This document shows, piece after piece, positions 34,714-43,847 of a DNA stretch of 64,000 nt; the stretch's first letter is position 1; every line of letters begins with the position of its first letter. Below the pieces are notes generated by a model. The model ran no database searches. It was not told the origin of the DNA and saw only the letters and a program-made list of their open reading frames with translations. The translations under genes were made by a program, and so were the position numbers. Source of the DNA: Atlantibacter subterraneus (GTDB lineage Bacteria; Pseudomonadota; Gammaproteobacteria; Enterobacterales; Enterobacteriaceae); NCBI RefSeq assembly GCF_027853245.1, contig NZ_JAPTZM010000002.1; one strand, 5' to 3'.

Positions 34714-36804
34714 TCAGAACTTCCACGAAACGCTGCCCACAATGCTGCGTTCAGCGCCAAAGTAGCAGTATGAAAGCGAGTTACAGGCCGCCACGTAGTT
34801 CTCATCCGTCAGATTATTGACGTTAAGCTGCGCGCTCAAACCCTTGACGCCCAGTTTTGACAGGTCGTAACCCACCATCATATCCACCAGGGTATACGAC
34901 GGCAGCGTATGGGTATTCTGGCGATCGCTGGTTACGCCGTTAACATACCGTACCCCGGAGCCGACGGTTAATCCGTCCAGCGGACCGGTTTTCACGTCAT
35001 AGCTCAGCCAGGCGCTGGCCATATTGCGCGGCGCGTAAACGGCACGTTTTCCCTGCTCTTCCGGGCTGCTCTTCTTGTAACGGATATCGGTATAGGTATA
35101 CGCCGCCTGCATCCGCAGGCTGTCGGTCAACTGCCCTACCGCTTCCAGCTCCACGCCCTCAGATTCAATTTCCCCGATGGAGCGATACGGGTCGGTTGGC
35201 TCCTCTTTGGTGGCGATATTTTCCTGATTGATACGGAACACCGAGGCGCTGAACTGGCTGTTCCACCCTTCCGGCTCATACTTCACGCCAGCTTCCCACT
35301 GTTTGCCCTCCATCGGCTCCAGAATATTGCCGTTCTCATCGGCAAAGCTGGTTGGCGTAAAGGCGGTGGAGTAACTCACGTACGGCGCAACCCCGCTGTC
35401 AAACAGATACAACAGCGCCGCGCGGCTGCTGAAATTGTTCTTATCCAGATCGCTGCGGGTGTTATTGAAATTATCGATATTCGACACGCTTACCTGGTCG
35501 TAGCGGCCGCCGAGCGTCAGACGCCAGCGGTCAAGCGACATCTGATCCTGAAGGTAATATCCGGTCTGGCGCAGCTTGTGTTTCTCTTTGCTGTACATAG
35601 TGATGTAATCAGGCTGTGCGCCGTACACCGGATGGAATGCGTTAATCGGCGGGAACGCGCCATAGTAACCGGTGGTGTGATTGCTGCGATCCTGATAATC
35701 CATGCCAATCAATACGCGATGGTTAATTGCCCCGGTATCGAAACTGCCGTCGATCTGGTTATCCAGAGTAATGGCGTTCATCTTCTCATCAGAACCGGAA
35801 TAGCCGCGATTCAGCTCGGTTTCATTCAGCCAGTCCGCCGCATACACCTGGTTCAACTCCACTTTGGTATGCAGATAACGCAGCTTCTGGCGTACCGACC
35901 AACCGCTATCAAACATATGCTCGATGTTGTAGCCAACCATATTCTCGCGGCGGTCATATTTGTCGTAATCGTCCTCACCTTCAAAGAAGGTGTTGGAAAT
36001 TTGTTTGCCGTAATGCGGGACCACCGTACCCTCATAGGGCAAACCAGAATGGCTGCCGCCCTCTGGATCGCGGTGCAGATAGGCCATCACATCGAGGCGC
36101 GTATTATCGGTAATGCGCCAGGTCAGGCTTGGCATCAGCGCATAACGTTCTTCTTTTAGCGGATCGAACTGGGAATCGGCGTAACGGGTCATGCCGCTCA
36201 GGCGCACCGCCACGCGATCGTTATCGTCCAGCGGGCCGGTGACGTCAAACATTGCCCCGCGCTGCTCATTATTTCCGGCGAAAAGTTTGATCTCCCCGCC
36301 CGGATCGAACGACGGTTTACGCGAGGTCAGCGCCACAATGCCGCCGGGCGATGAGCGTCCGTACAGCACAGAAGCCGGGCCGCGCACCACTTCAATATTT
36401 TCCAGGAACCACGGGTCGACCACCAGCGAACTGTGGGAGTTGGTATCGCCCATCATCTTCAGGCCGTCGAGATAGACGTTGTCGAGACTCCCGTCCGAGA
36501 AACCGCGCAGCACGATGTAGTCAAAGCGATTCGACGCGCCGATCTGGTTACTGTAAACGCCCGGCGTATAACTCACCGCCTGGCGCACGCTGGTTGCGCC
36601 CTGCTCTTCAAACTGCCCGCGCGTGACGATGGATACCGACTGCGGTGTTTCAATATCCGGCGTTGCCACTTTAGTCGCACCGCTCAGCAGCTGTGACGTC
36701 ACCACAACGGTATCGGTTTTTTGCGTATCCTGCGCCATTAAGGGAAAAGTGAGACTGCCGGTAACCCATCCCACCAACAGCGCCAGCCGCGATTTAGCGA
36801 ACAT
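34714..36804 (-). CDS. foxA: TonB-dependent siderophore receptor, FoxA-like (ferrioxamine)
   Basis: I choose ATG 36804, six bases after GGAG; the ATG at 36810 abuts the GGAG. The 696-residue outer-membrane protein has a signal peptide (LALLVGWVTGSLTFPLMA), TonB box DTVVVTS, a plug domain (TPGVYSNQIGASNRFDYIVLRGF, VRGPASVLYGRSSPGG) and a 22-strand barrel ending in SVSWKF. The sequence and AraC neighbour fit ferrioxamine receptors. Exact ligand is inferred; related FhuE/FcuA receptors are alternatives. Candidate Fur boxes precede both genes, so it should be iron-repressed. Confidence 0.8.
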   Translation of the reverse strand: MFAKSRLALLVGWVTGSLTFPLMAQDTQKTDTVVVTSQLLSGATKVATPDIETPQSVSIVTRGQFEEQGATSVRQAVSYTPGVYSNQIGASNRFDYIVLRGFSDGSLDNVYLDGLKMMGDTNSHSSLVVDPWFLENIEVVRGPASVLYGRSSPGGIVALTSRKPSFDPGGEIKLFAGNNEQRGAMFDVTGPLDDNDRVAVRLSGMTRYADSQFDPLKEERYALMPSLTWRITDNTRLDVMAYLHRDPEGGSHSGLPYEGTVVPHYGKQISNTFFEGEDDYDKYDRRENMVGYNIEHMFDSGWSVRQKLRYLHTKVELNQVYAADWLNETELNRGYSGSDEKMNAITLDNQIDGSFDTGAINHRVLIGMDYQDRSNHTTGYYGAFPPINAFHPVYGAQPDYITMYSKEKHKLRQTGYYLQDQMSLDRWRLTLGGRYDQVSVSNIDNFNNTRSDLDKNNFSSRAALLYLFDSGVAPYVSYSTAFTPTSFADENGNILEPMEGKQWEAGVKYEPEGWNSQFSASVFRINQENIATKEEPTDPYRSIGEIESEGVELEAVGQLTDSLRMQAAYTYTDIRYKKSSPEEQGKRAVYAPRNMASAWLSYDVKTGPLDGLTVGSGVRYVNGVTSDRQNTHTLPSYTLVDMMVGYDLSKLGVKGLSAQLNVNNLTDENYVAACNSLSYCYFGAERSIVGSVSWKF

Positions 36805-36828
36805 GTACATCTCCAGAAAGCATTTCTA

Positions 36829-36848
36829 ATTGTTAATAAGAATTATTA
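36829..36848. promoter_or_regulatory. Weak Fur-box-like site upstream of foxA
   Basis: ATTGTTAATAAGAATTATTA lies about 25 bases upstream of the foxA start and resembles overlapping Fur hexamers (NATWAT) with several mismatches. It would let iron control foxA separately from foxR. Confidence 0.4.
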
Positions 36849-36944
36849 CCTTTTTTGATCTGCAAACGGCTATGCGCGCCGCCAGATTGCATATGCGCGC
36901 TGCCAAACCGTTGTGGTGTGATTCGCAAAGACAGGAAAAATGGG

Positions 36945-37931
36945 TTAGCCGCCGGGGCGAATATTGCCGGGTGAGACGCCATAACGGCGGCGAAAAGCGG
37001 TGGAAAAATTGGTCGCGTGCTGATAGCCCGAGATCCAGGCGGCGTGCTGGACGCTATGGCCTTCCAGTAAATAGCGCCGCGCCAGTGCCAGCCGGCAATC
37101 GCGTAAATAATCAAACACCGTGCAGCCATAGGCCTGGCGGAACTTGCTGCGCAAACTACTGGGGCTCATCGCTGCCTGCGCCGCCAGCTCAGCCAGCGAA
37201 TAATCGCGCTCCGGTGCGCTTTCCAGCAGTTCTCGCACCCGCTCCAGACGGTGCTGTTCACAACGAACCGGCACGCCGCTGCGCTGAGCGTTTTCCTGAC
37301 GCGCGCTCAACCCCTGCCCCAGCAACTGGAGCATCAGGCCCTCCAGCATTAATTGCCGCGCGACTCCGTGGGCTTTGCTCTGGCGAACGTGCGCCAGCCC
37401 GGAAAGCAAAAAGCCCGGAACCTGCCAGACAAACGTCGACGGCCCGTGCATTTCCCACTCCCGCAGCAGCGAATCGAGCATCCCGTTGCGCCAGGCATCG
37501 CCTGGATAAACGCCCAGCGACAGGGTTTTCAGCTTACACTCCGCCGTATGCCGCGCATTCATGGTCTGATGCTCATAAAGGCTGGAGCTGAACGCCATTC
37601 CGGCGCGGACAACATATTCCTGACCGTTAAGGGTTAAAACAACGCAGCCTTCCAGCACCACCAGGGTATACAGCGGGCTGCTATAGCGTGAAAACGTTTC
37701 ATACGGTTGAAGCACTTGCACGTCAGAATGGGTAACAGAAATGCCTGGCGCAAGCGCGATCTCTTCAACATCGCCCTGTAAAACTGGCGCATCGGCCTGA
37801 TGAGGGGAAGCCAGCAGCGGGAAGCGGTAATCAATGCCGTAACGTTCACCAAATCCCTGAAAGTCGCGGACAAAAAATACTTTTTTTTGCGGCTGGGTGG
37901 AGTAGTACATCACTCGCGTTGCGTCGTTCAT
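36945..37931 (-). CDS. foxR: AraC-family regulator of the siderophore receptor, FoxR/PchR-like
   Basis: The 328-residue protein has a C-terminal AraC domain (YSLAELAAQAAMSPSSLRSKF, VQHAAWISGYQHATNFSTAF) and an N-terminal region of the kind found in siderophore-sensing AraC proteins such as PchR and YbtA. It lies upstream of foxA on the same strand. A FoxR-type regulator would bind ferrioxamine or a related compound and activate foxA. A good Fur box sits about 60-80 bases before its start. Confidence 0.78.
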   Translation of the reverse strand: MNDATRVMYYSTQPQKKVFFVRDFQGFGERYGIDYRFPLLASPHQADAPVLQGDVEEIALAPGISVTHSDVQVLQPYETFSRYSSPLYTLVVLEGCVVLTLNGQEYVVRAGMAFSSSLYEHQTMNARHTAECKLKTLSLGVYPGDAWRNGMLDSLLREWEMHGPSTFVWQVPGFLLSGLAHVRQSKAHGVARQLMLEGLMLQLLGQGLSARQENAQRSGVPVRCEQHRLERVRELLESAPERDYSLAELAAQAAMSPSSLRSKFRQAYGCTVFDYLRDCRLALARRYLLEGHSVQHAAWISGYQHATNFSTAFRRRYGVSPGNIRPGG

Positions 37932-37992
37932 ACCGGCATTTGCTGAGTCAGGAGGTAAGAAACATTATCATCCCCACCGCAATGACGCAATT

Positions 37993-38009
37993 GATAACCA
38001 TTATCATCA
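37993..38009. promoter_or_regulatory. Fur box upstream of foxR
   Basis: GATAACCATTATCATCA matches the Fur consensus GATAATGATAATCATTATC closely over its core. A second similar stretch, TGATTATTATCAATAAC, lies at 38042-38058, nearer the divergent HTH-dynamin gene. Confidence 0.65.
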
Positions 38010-38104
38010 GAAAAACTTAAAAAAGCCCAACACTCTTTACCTGATTATTATCAATAACATAAAAATGAATCACGCTATTCCTGAGTAGGATGTGTGAATT
38101 TTTT

Positions 38105-38160
38105 AGACCTATAGGTCTGGATTTAGTGTGTATGCATTGCTATTTTAGACATACCGGTCT
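38105..38160. promoter_or_regulatory. Two palindromic operators upstream of the HTH-dynamin gene
   Basis: AGACCTATAGGTCT (38105-38118) is a perfect 14-bp palindrome. AGACATACCGGTCT (38147-38160) shares the AGAC/GTCT arms. Their centres are 42 bp apart, four helical turns, and the second ends 19 bases before the ATG. Two like sites in front of a gene whose product begins with a helix-turn-helix suggest self-control. Confidence 0.7.
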
Positions 38161-38179
38161 GAAGATAGTGGGCACTGTA

Positions 38180-40492
38180 ATGAACGATAAACTGAAAATG
38201 TGGCGAGATAAAGCGGGATTAAGCCAACAAGAGGTCGCAGAACGGGCAGGTGAAAATGTCCTGACCCAAAAGCAGGTCTCGCGTATAGAACAGGCACCGC
38301 TGTCACAAAATTTAGAACTGGTGCTGGCCTACCTTCGCATTGTTGCTCCTGAAAAAATTCAGGAGTTCATCACTGATTGTTTACATGCGCAGTTAAATAC
38401 GTCCTCTTTAAATCAAAACTACACACAGCAAAAAGAGAATATGATGAGAAATAAAAAGGAACTGATACAGTACCTGGAAAACTCGATTGCCACGCTATCC
38501 AATACCTCCAATCCATTTATTAAGAACAGCAGTATCGCCAAAGATATCGCCGAGCTTAAGGACAATCTGAAGGATATACATGCCAAGCCGGTGCTAAGCG
38601 CAATGGGCCCGTCAGATGCAGGAAAGTCGACGCTATTAAACTATATCCTCGGTAGCGAAATCCTCCCGGCGAAATGGCAACCCGCCACCTGCCTGGTCAC
38701 GCTGTTGATGCATACCCAGGATAAACCCAACTATCTGGATGCTCACAAATCGGTATTTATTTTTAAAACCGGCTTTAAGCCGCATATGATTTTTGATCAA
38801 AAAATGTTGGCAGATTACCTGATTGATTCCGGCGGCAAAGAGCTGATCAAAACTTATGGCGAAAAGGATGAAAACGATAACGTCCTTAATCCGCAAGCCT
38901 ATATGGTTGTGGTGTTTGAAAGCTTCCCGATCCTGGAAAACATCTGGCTGCTCGATACGCCGGGGCAATTAATCGAACCCGAGATGTACGACGACATTGA
39001 AGGGTCTTCCAGCGAAGAAATACTTAATGATAAAGCCAAAGCCATGAGCGCGATTTCGCTGGTGGACGGTCTGATTTTCGCCTCCGCCACCACAAAATTT
39101 ATGCGAGACGAAGATCCATATTTTTTACAAAATATTTTAATGCATAAAGTCCCTCTCGAAGGCGACAAGCCGCTGGCGAATTTAATTATTCTAAAAACCC
39201 ACAGCTACGATCAAATTACCGCCGAGGCGAATAACGCCACTTTTCGAACCGCCGCTAATCACCTGACGAAAACCTTTTCGCAAACGCTGTATGATGAATG
39301 GGAACATCAGTTAAATCACCCCAGCCATCCGCAGAAATTACAACGGCCCGACGCCGCTGTCTGGGCCAGCAGAATGTTGCCTTTCTTCCGGGAAAATAAC
39401 CGTTATTGCGAAGACTTCGATGCGCGCCTGAAAGAGGTTATTAATTATCTGCTTGCCAACCGAACGGCGCTGATCAATAGCCGGGTTGAGACCATTAATA
39501 AACGCATCCATCACCGGATAGCTTTAGCGCTACAGGAATTACAGCAGAGCAGCCGTTCCGTTCAGGAAAAAAAGGAGGACATTGAGCGACAGGATGCGCG
39601 ATTTCGCGAAGGCTCCGGCGCGTTAATTGCTCGCTTTACCGAAATTAGCAACCAATGTCCACGCTACGCCGAGGAAGATATCGAGCGCATCCGGGATATT
39701 TTCTATTCGCTTTGTAATGAAGAAAGTATGTACCGTTTCATCGATAATCAATTTGAAGATAAAGATGAAGCGAAACGCGCCATTAATAAAGCGCTGGGTA
39801 ATCATTTCGAAAGCAAATTCCGCCGGGTAATGGAAGAGAGCACTCGCAGGTTCAGCCTGGAAGTGGAAAGTGTTGTCCAGGCATGGCAGAAAATCGTGCC
39901 CTCCGCCCACGGCGCAGCCAGCGAGGGCATGCCGCAGACCGATATCTCATTGTCTGCCACGTCCGACTTCGACGCCTACTCCGCGTTTGTCGGCGGCATG
40001 GCCGGTTTAACCAGCTTCGGGGCCATGGCGGGCTATGTCGCAACGATATCCAGCAACTTAGGCGCATACATCTTAGTCGGCAAAGCAGCTGGCGTACTGA
40101 CGTCGCTGGGGATTACCAGTTCAGTCACCACATTACCCACGCTGGTCGCCGCCACTGGCGGCCCGGTCGCCTGGGGCGTCGCCATTGCCGCCGTCGTCGG
40201 GCTTCTGGTCTACCGGCTGTTCGCCAACTGGAAAAAAGCGCTCGCTAAATCGGTTGTCAAAGGTCTGGAATCCAGCAGTACGCTCAGCAATGTGGAAACG
40301 GATATCACCCGCTACTGGCAGGATTCCCGCAAAGCGCTGGCGGCATCCGTCGATTCACTGAAAGCCGAGACTGACGCGTTTATTAAGCATCTGTATTCAG
40401 AAGCCAATATCGAATATCAGCAGCAGGATATTGCTGAAGCCGGGCAAATTTTAACAACAATCAAAAATAATCTGGGTGGCGAAGCAAAATGA
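38180..40492 (+). CDS. Dynamin-like GTPase with an N-terminal helix-turn-helix
   Basis: I choose ATG 38180 (MNDKLKMWRDKAGLSQQEV); the frame upstream runs through the operator sites and is unlikely to be coding. The 770-residue protein has an XRE helix-turn-helix at residues 5-38, P-loop GPSDAGKST (143-151), G3 DTPG (259-262) and a degenerate G4 (LKTH). Long helical stretches follow (about 430-590), then a hydrophobic hairpin near residues 625-705 (GGMAGLTSFGAMAGY, VAWGVAIAAVVGLLVY) that should enter membrane. Bacterial dynamins of this shape remodel membranes, and some act in phage defence or vesicle release. A Met-Met at residues 88-89 could start a shorter form without the DNA-binding part. 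Confidence 0.82.
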   Translation: MNDKLKMWRDKAGLSQQEVAERAGENVLTQKQVSRIEQAPLSQNLELVLAYLRIVAPEKIQEFITDCLHAQLNTSSLNQNYTQQKENMMRNKKELIQYLENSIATLSNTSNPFIKNSSIAKDIAELKDNLKDIHAKPVLSAMGPSDAGKSTLLNYILGSEILPAKWQPATCLVTLLMHTQDKPNYLDAHKSVFIFKTGFKPHMIFDQKMLADYLIDSGGKELIKTYGEKDENDNVLNPQAYMVVVFESFPILENIWLLDTPGQLIEPEMYDDIEGSSSEEILNDKAKAMSAISLVDGLIFASATTKFMRDEDPYFLQNILMHKVPLEGDKPLANLIILKTHSYDQITAEANNATFRTAANHLTKTFSQTLYDEWEHQLNHPSHPQKLQRPDAAVWASRMLPFFRENNRYCEDFDARLKEVINYLLANRTALINSRVETINKRIHHRIALALQELQQSSRSVQEKKEDIERQDARFREGSGALIARFTEISNQCPRYAEEDIERIRDIFYSLCNEESMYRFIDNQFEDKDEAKRAINKALGNHFESKFRRVMEESTRRFSLEVESVVQAWQKIVPSAHGAASEGMPQTDISLSATSDFDAYSAFVGGMAGLTSFGAMAGYVATISSNLGAYILVGKAAGVLTSLGITSSVTTLPTLVAATGGPVAWGVAIAAVVGLLVYRLFANWKKALAKSVVKGLESSSTLSNVETDITRYWQDSRKALAASVDSLKAETDAFIKHLYSEANIEYQQQDIAEAGQILTTIKNNLGGEAK

Positions 40493-41424
40493 GTTTTTTT
40501 AAATCAATCATGGATTCCGTTAGCTCAATAACAACTGCGTTTGCTAACGCTCCGGCGCAGGAAAAAAAGCAGGAGCGTCGCAGCAATGGCAATTTTACCG
40601 ATGCAAAAGATGACGCCAGCCGGATTAAATTTCTGACAACACAGTTTATCGACACCGAACTTGCAATCGATAAAAACAAAAATGACTGGCAGGTCTTTAG
40701 TCAGCACCACGAGCCGCTGATACGCTGCCTGAAGCGCTATGAAGATGCCCGCCTCAGCCAGCTTGAGGTCTTACAAAAAGAACAGGCGACGGCCATTCTG
40801 GAAGCCTTACAGCAGGGTAAAGAACTCGCGGAGCAGAGTGGCAATGGCGCGCTCGTCGACAGACAAGATTATGTCAACGGCCTGAAAAAAATCACGCTCA
40901 GTTATTGCCAGAAGCACCTGCTTACCATGGTCGACTTTCTGGATAACATTCCGGAGCATTTGTGCGATGGAAAAAATGCCAGCACCGCATGGCAATCGTT
41001 CAGAAAAGATACCAGTAAAAAGCGCTGGAAAAACTTTGATCAGGCCTGCCGGGAGAAATCACTTTATTACTCTACGGGTAAGGTCTTTTTTGATACCACC
41101 CTGTGGGGATCCGGGAAGCATGGCATTATGTTAGGGCACGATGATATTACTTGCTTAGGCGGGGATCCTGACAAATTCCGTGTTTTATGGAGTAATGTGA
41201 CCAGCTTGTGGCATCACAAGGGCTATCTTTACGTGAATGATTATAAAACGGGTTTTGTTGCCAATAATGAAGCTTGTGAATTACTTGAACTGCTGGAGGA
41301 GCATTATAAGAAAACCAAACGTTCCGACGGCAATATCTTATTAACCTGGCTAGGTTATGGCCGGGCCGAACAGCAAGCCATTACAAACGCTTACCAGGCG
41401 GATGTGCAGCAATTTATTGAATAA
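40489..41424 (+). CDS. Partner protein coupled to the HTH-dynamin
   Basis: The ATG overlaps the dynamin stop (ATGA), so translation is coupled. The 311-residue protein is soluble. The N-terminal MSFFKSIMDSVSSITTAFAN is amphipathic, the middle is helical, and the C-terminal half contains a compact domain (STGKVFFDTTLWGSGKHGIML, DDITCLGGDPDKFRVLWSNV) that resembles PH-like or tubby-like membrane or peptide binders in character only. I do not recognise a family. A dedicated partner for a dynamin suggests a two-protein membrane system. Confidence 0.7.
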   Translation: MSFFKSIMDSVSSITTAFANAPAQEKKQERRSNGNFTDAKDDASRIKFLTTQFIDTELAIDKNKNDWQVFSQHHEPLIRCLKRYEDARLSQLEVLQKEQATAILEALQQGKELAEQSGNGALVDRQDYVNGLKKITLSYCQKHLLTMVDFLDNIPEHLCDGKNASTAWQSFRKDTSKKRWKNFDQACREKSLYYSTGKVFFDTTLWGSGKHGIMLGHDDITCLGGDPDKFRVLWSNVTSLWHHKGYLYVNDYKTGFVANNEACELLELLEEHYKKTKRSDGNILLTWLGYGRAEQQAITNAYQADVQQFIE

Positions 41425-41463
41425 TAATCGGTGCCCATTACCGGCGCTTTTTTGAAAACCTGC

Positions 41464-41489
41464 CGTAGCGGGCCTGAAAGCCCGCTACG
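41464..41489. repeat. Perfect hairpin downstream of the dynamin operon
   Basis: CGTAGCGGGC and GCCCGCTACG form a 10-bp stem with a 6-base loop (CTGAAA), 40 bases after the partner gene. There is no T-tract, so it may stabilise the message 3' end. The rest of 41490-41666 holds the probable promoter of the next small gene. Confidence 0.6.
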
Positions 41490-41666
41490 CTATCGCCATC
41501 CAATACCACTTTTTCTCCTTCGCTATTCTTTAGAAGTATTTGCTCGAAAGTTTCCAGATAACAGGTATCCTTTATCCGTTTTAGCGGGCGCTGATGCCTG
41601 CTGGCGGCAGGCGTTGCGCGTACACAAACGCCTTCGTCAGTCCGGTTAGTCTTTTGGAGAGGTTCC

Positions 41667-41966
41667 ATGTTTCATCCTAAGCAAAGCAGCAAGCCTGCTT
41701 TGATTTTACGCGTGCTGGGAAAAGGCATAAGTTCACTGTTAAATGCGATTGCCCGCCATCCGCTCGTTACGGGATTCATGCTGCTGGTTTATCTGGTTGC
41801 GGCGAACCCGGCGAATATGGCGCATTTACAGTCGGCTATGGCGGCCAGTGATTTTCCGGAAACCGCGCTGGGCGCGCTGATATTCTCCGCGCTGCTGATG
41901 GCCGTAATATACGCCTTCGCCCTCTTTGTTCGTCAGATCCTGACAGCATTGCGCAACGACGAGTAA
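41667..41966 (+). CDS. Small membrane protein with two predicted helices
   Basis: ATG 41667 follows GGAGAGG and encodes 99 residues with two hydrophobic segments (PLVTGFMLLVYLVAANPA and LGALIFSALLMAVIYAFALFV) and a short basic N-terminus. No family recognised. It is on the same strand as the dynamin pair but 240 bases away, and is followed four bases later by another small exported protein, so these two form an operon. Confidence 0.6.
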   Translation: MFHPKQSSKPALILRVLGKGISSLLNAIARHPLVTGFMLLVYLVAANPANMAHLQSAMAASDFPETALGALIFSALLMAVIYAFALFVRQILTALRNDE

Positions 41967-41970
41967 TGCC

Positions 41971-42183
41971 ATGAAATCTCAGGGACTTGCACTGATTATC
42001 GGCACAGTGGTGTTAATTAACGCCGCCAGCTCTCATGCCCGAACCTCATCGGGAACGGTTCGTTTGCTGGCGGGGCTGCATGCCGCCAGGGCGTCGCTGC
42101 CGCCCTGGAAATTCTGGCCCGGCGGACCACGTCGCGCTGTACTACCGCAGCGCAGACGTACCCGAGTAGTCCAGAGAAGCTAA
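41971..42183 (+). CDS. Small exported Arg/Pro-rich protein
   Basis: The 70-residue product has a signal peptide (MKSQGLALIIGTVVLINAASSHA) and a basic, Arg-rich mature part (PPWKFWPGGPRRAVLPQRRR). The four-base gap to the preceding membrane protein implies cotranslation. No family recognised. The mature peptide of about 47 residues could be periplasmic or membrane-active. Confidence 0.55.
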   Translation: MKSQGLALIIGTVVLINAASSHARTSSGTVRLLAGLHAARASLPPWKFWPGGPRRAVLPQRRRTRVVQRS

Positions 42184-42196
42184 AGACATGTTAGCA

Positions 42197-42218
42197 GGGC
42201 GCGAGAAGCGCCTTTTTT
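42197..42218 (+). terminator. Terminator after the small membrane/exported gene pair
   Basis: GGCGC-GAGAA-GCGCC followed by six T residues, 15 bases past the stop of the exported protein gene. Confidence 0.85.
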
Positions 42219-42585
42219 ATTGCCTTTATGCCAATATTGCGAGCCAGATTCCTGTTTATCCCTTAATAAGAGATTGCGCTTTATCGCTGCCCCGATAATA
42301 TATCTCATGACCGGATTATTTTAATATTCATTGCCCATAGAAAATGGGCAATCCTCAATCACTTTATATTAGTGGTTCGCATTATAATAATCCCTAACCT
42401 AAACTTTGCATATGTTATTAAGATTAATCCAATAGACAAATAAATACCTTTTTTCATTACATTCAAATAACATCAAAGATACTCCATTAACATGGTTTTT
42501 TAAGGCTATTTTTCTTGCCGTGACCCATTTCAATATTTTTTTGAGCCAGATCGTTTATTTTTAAATATGCGATAATGCTGTAAAG
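42219..42585 (+). promoter_or_regulatory. Control region of the microcompartment two-component genes
   Basis: An AT-rich 370-base stretch without genes. It contains GGATTATTTTA (about 42312-42322), one base from the motif copy at 61031, and a small hairpin TTGCCCAT-ATGGGCAA near 42331-42353. It should contain the promoter of the sensor kinase. Confidence 0.45.
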
Positions 42586-43830
42586 ATGCGGGCTGAAAGT
42601 ATGATGAATAAATACAAATTACATGAGTTTTTGGATGTAAAACGCCTTCAGACCCTGCAGGATAACTTTTCAAAATCGATGATGATCGCGCTGGTGGTTG
42701 TCGATGAGAACGGCGTCCCGGTAACGAAACCCAGCGGTTTTTCAGACTTCTGCGCGCGCTCGCGGCTCAACCCGACGCTGGCGCACCACTGTTATGAAAG
42801 CGACAACGCCGGTGGCCGCGCCGCAATGCATGCTCGTGAACCGGTGGTCTATCGCTGCTACTGCGGTTTTGTCGAGTTTGCCGTACCGATCATGATCAAC
42901 GACCATTATCTAGGCGCATTTATTTCCGGACAGGTGAAAGTTGAAGAAGAGAAAGAGCAGAGTATTCCCTATATTCTGAATAACAATGAAGTCTGGGAAG
43001 AAAATCCGTGGTTAATTAATTTGCACCAAAATACACGTCGTATGCCTTACGAGCGCTTTGAATCCACCGCGTCGACGTTATTACATGTATCCTCTTACCT
43101 TGTTGAACAGGCCCACGCCAATAATATTCAACGCGAATTACGTAAAAAAGATCTTGAACTCACTAATGAATTAAGAAAACGCGTAGAGATTGAGCGCTCA
43201 TTACATGAAGCTGAGTTCAAAGCGCTCTCTTATCAGATAAATCCACACTTTTTATTTAACGTATTAAATACCATTGGCCGGTTAGCTTTTCTGGAAGATG
43301 CGCAGCGCACCGAAACCATGGTGCACGATTTTTCTGACATGATGCGCTACCTGTTACGCAAAAATAATCATGGCCTGATTACGCTGCGTAACGAGATGAA
43401 TTACGTCAACAGCTATATGTCGATACAGAAAGTACGCATGAGTGACCGCTTCGATTACCTGTGCGATATCCCGGAAAAGTATCTGGAGGTGGTTTGCCCG
43501 TTTTTGATCCTGCAGCCGCTGGTGGAAAACTTCTTTAACTATGTGGTGGAACCGCGCGACAGCAGTAGTCACTTGCTGATCCGCGCCACGGATGACGGGC
43601 AAGACGTCATTATCGAAGTCACTGACAACGGCGATGGTATTGCGCCGGAAGCCATCAGCCATATTTTGTCAGGGGACCAGAATTTGCAGAAAGGCAGTAT
43701 TGGCATTAACAACATAAAAAACAGATTGAAGCTGTTATTTGGCGAGCGCTATGGCCTGGACATCATGAGCCCTAACAAGCCCAGGATGGGTACAACCATT
43801 AAACTTCGGTTCCCGATGCTGGAAGCCTGA
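42586..43830 (+). CDS. PocR-domain sensor histidine kinase (LytS/YehU-type catalytic domain)
   Basis: The start is uncertain: ATG 42586, 42601 and 42604 are in frame and none has a good ribosome site. Residues about 12-180 form a PocR sensory domain (CYCGFVEFAVPIMINDHYLGAF) of the kind that binds propanediol or similar diols. A coiled helix follows, then a His_kinase domain with QINPHFLFNVLNTIG (phospho-His) and an ATP-binding GDGIAPEA region. With the AraC response regulator downstream it forms the two-component control of the microcompartment. Confidence 0.85.
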   Translation: MRAESMMNKYKLHEFLDVKRLQTLQDNFSKSMMIALVVVDENGVPVTKPSGFSDFCARSRLNPTLAHHCYESDNAGGRAAMHAREPVVYRCYCGFVEFAVPIMINDHYLGAFISGQVKVEEEKEQSIPYILNNNEVWEENPWLINLHQNTRRMPYERFESTASTLLHVSSYLVEQAHANNIQRELRKKDLELTNELRKRVEIERSLHEAEFKALSYQINPHFLFNVLNTIGRLAFLEDAQRTETMVHDFSDMMRYLLRKNNHGLITLRNEMNYVNSYMSIQKVRMSDRFDYLCDIPEKYLEVVCPFLILQPLVENFFNYVVEPRDSSSHLLIRATDDGQDVIIEVTDNGDGIAPEAISHILSGDQNLQKGSIGINNIKNRLKLLFGERYGLDIMSPNKPRMGTTIKLRFPMLEA

Positions 43831-43847
43831 TATCAGGAAGAGGACAT

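Noticed and set aside
38090..38179. Extension of the HTH-dynamin start to ATG 38090
   Set aside because: It would place both palindromes inside coding sequence, and the helix-turn-helix domain starts naturally at 38180.
41438..41668. Minus-strand ORF of 76 codons between the dynamin partner and the small membrane gene
   Set aside because: Covers the hairpin and the probable promoter of the downstream gene; no ribosome site and no family resemblance.
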